From an uncultured Clostridium sp. (lineage in GTDB: Bacteria; Bacillota; Clostridia; Lachnospirales; Lachnospiraceae), in the NCBI GenBank assembly GCA_937902905.1, contig CALELW010000129.1, forward strand, positions 1 to 5,841: 5,841 nucleotides of DNA, given 5' to 3'. Shown piece by piece: positions 5,570-5,841 of this stretch. The position numbers and the translations under genes are program-made. The notes beneath the pieces were generated by a model. It did no database searches and was not told the origin of the DNA. It saw nothing but the letters and a program-made list of their open reading frames with translations. Positions within the stretch are counted from its first letter, which is position 1. Each line of letters opens with the position of its first letter.

Positions 5570-5705
5570 AAGGAACAACAGGAAGCTTCCCGCATGGGTT
5601 TTAAGCACGTCGGTATGAGGGTTGTCAGGTGTTTTTCTGACAATCCCATACCGCTACGCGCTTAACGAGCGAAAGCGCCCATGCGGGAGCTTCCTGTTGC
5701 TCCTT
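5570..5705 (+). repeat. Branched palindrome 2 (three-stem structured element, inverted relative to palindrome 1)
   Basis: The outer arms 5570-5598 and 5678-5705 pair at 27 positions, with one A-C mismatch (5575/5700) and one bulged T. Inside is a long hairpin: 5601-5606/5660-5665, 5608-5610/5656-5658, 5611-5616/5648-5653 and 5619-5628/5637-5647, with an 8-nt loop at 5629-5636. A short GC-GAAA-GC hairpin (5669-5676) follows on its 3' side. The plus-strand segment from 5660 (CTTAACG ... AGCGCCC) resembles the minus-strand segment of palindrome 1 (CTTAGCG ... AGCGCCC), which sets the strand given here. No U-tract follows on either strand. Confidence 0.8.
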
Positions 5706-5735
5706 ATTTTGAAAAGAAAAAGAATATATAACATC

Positions 5736-5780
5736 AAAAAAGGACCTGCTTCCAAGCGTTCCACTTAAAAGTCAAGTCCT
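5736..5780 (-). terminator. Intrinsic terminator of the tRNA-Gln transcript
   Basis: On the minus strand AGGACTTG (5780-5773) pairs with CAGGTCCT (5748-5741) with one G-U. Then, after a single bulged base, CTTTTAAG (5771-5764) pairs with CTTGGAAG (5756-5749) around a 7-nt loop. TTTTT follows directly. The structure starts 9 nt after the tRNA 3' end, so it ends the tRNA operon. Confidence 0.88.
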
Positions 5781-5788
5781 GTTAATAA

Positions 5789-5841
5789 CTGGGCTAGCTG
5801 GATTTGAACCAGCGAATGTAGGAGTCAAAGTCCTATGCCTT
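5789..5841 (-). tRNA. tRNA-Gln (anticodon UUG), partial at the window edge
   Basis: Read on the minus strand, the anticodon stem TAGGA/TCCTA encloses the loop CTTTGAC, giving anticodon TTG (glutamine). The T-arm GCTGG-TTCAAAT-CCAGC and the acceptor 3' strand TAGCCCA plus discriminator G follow. The 5' acceptor strand and most of the D-arm lie beyond the window. CCA is not encoded: the next bases are TTA, so it must be added by nucleotidyltransferase. The strong terminator follows within 10 nt, so this is the last gene of its tRNA operon. Confidence 0.93.

Noticed and set aside
5317..5705. CRISPR array or tandem repeat
   Set aside because: The repeats are inverted and folded, not direct and regularly spaced; no unit recurs in the same orientation.
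5317..5705. Retron, group II intron or IS200/IS605 remnant
   Set aside because: No reverse transcriptase, intron domain V consensus or transposase fragment is visible in or near the region; the branched hairpins alone do not support these.
5723..5755. Possible minus-strand promoter upstream of palindrome 2 (TTGGAA ... TATATA)
   Set aside because: Spacer of 19 nt, weak -35, and the -35 lies inside the tRNA-Gln terminator stem; not strong enough to list as a feature.

Overview
The window looks like a chromosomal segment from a Clostridia-type Firmicute, most probably Lachnospiraceae. The grounds are moderate-to-low GC, strong AGGAGG-type ribosome sites, a Bacillus-type class II aldolase, a COG2426 membrane protein, tRNA genes without encoded CCA, and a PilZ protein typical of the motile members. 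The taxonomic placement is an inference from gene style, not from a marker gene.

Layout. Positions 1-52 hold the 5' part of a minus-strand tRNA-Val(UAC) with a near-consensus promoter behind it (78-105). Back to back with it, a second promoter (136-165) drives a plus-strand small membrane protein of the COG2426 family (213-689). That gene converges on, and overlaps by 4 nt, the end of a tightly packed minus-strand operon read from 3248 down to 686: rhodanese-domain protein, THUMP-domain RNA methyltransferase (YpsC/RlmL type), RdgB/HAM1 house-cleaning nucleotidase, and a YfcE/MJ0936-type phosphodiesterase. Junctions are 7-nt spacing, 8-nt overlap and 1-nt overlap, so the genes are probably translationally coupled. 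Upstream lies a 64-aa protein (3333-3527) made largely of Ser-Lys-Asn-x tetrapeptide repeats, then class II fructose-bisphosphate aldolase (3611-4474), and a PilZ c-di-GMP-binding protein (4528-5193, TTG start), all on the minus strand.

Positions 5245-5788 contain no conventional gene. Instead they hold an ordered set of secondary structures: two ~131-136-nt branched palindromes (5317-5447 and 5570-5705) that appear to be inverted, diverged copies of one element. Between them a perfect 12-bp inverted repeat (5462-5473/5546-5557) encloses a very strong Shine-Dalgarno sequence and a 17-19-codon micro-ORF. This is the most unusual part of the window. The end of the window holds the 3' part of a minus-strand tRNA-Gln(UUG) followed by a strong intrinsic terminator.

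The genes are mainly housekeeping: nucleotide-pool sanitation, RNA modification, glycolysis/gluconeogenesis and second-messenger sensing. The points worth a second look are the palindromic module, the SKN-repeat protein, and a plus-strand terminator embedded in the 3' end of the convergent phosphodiesterase gene.
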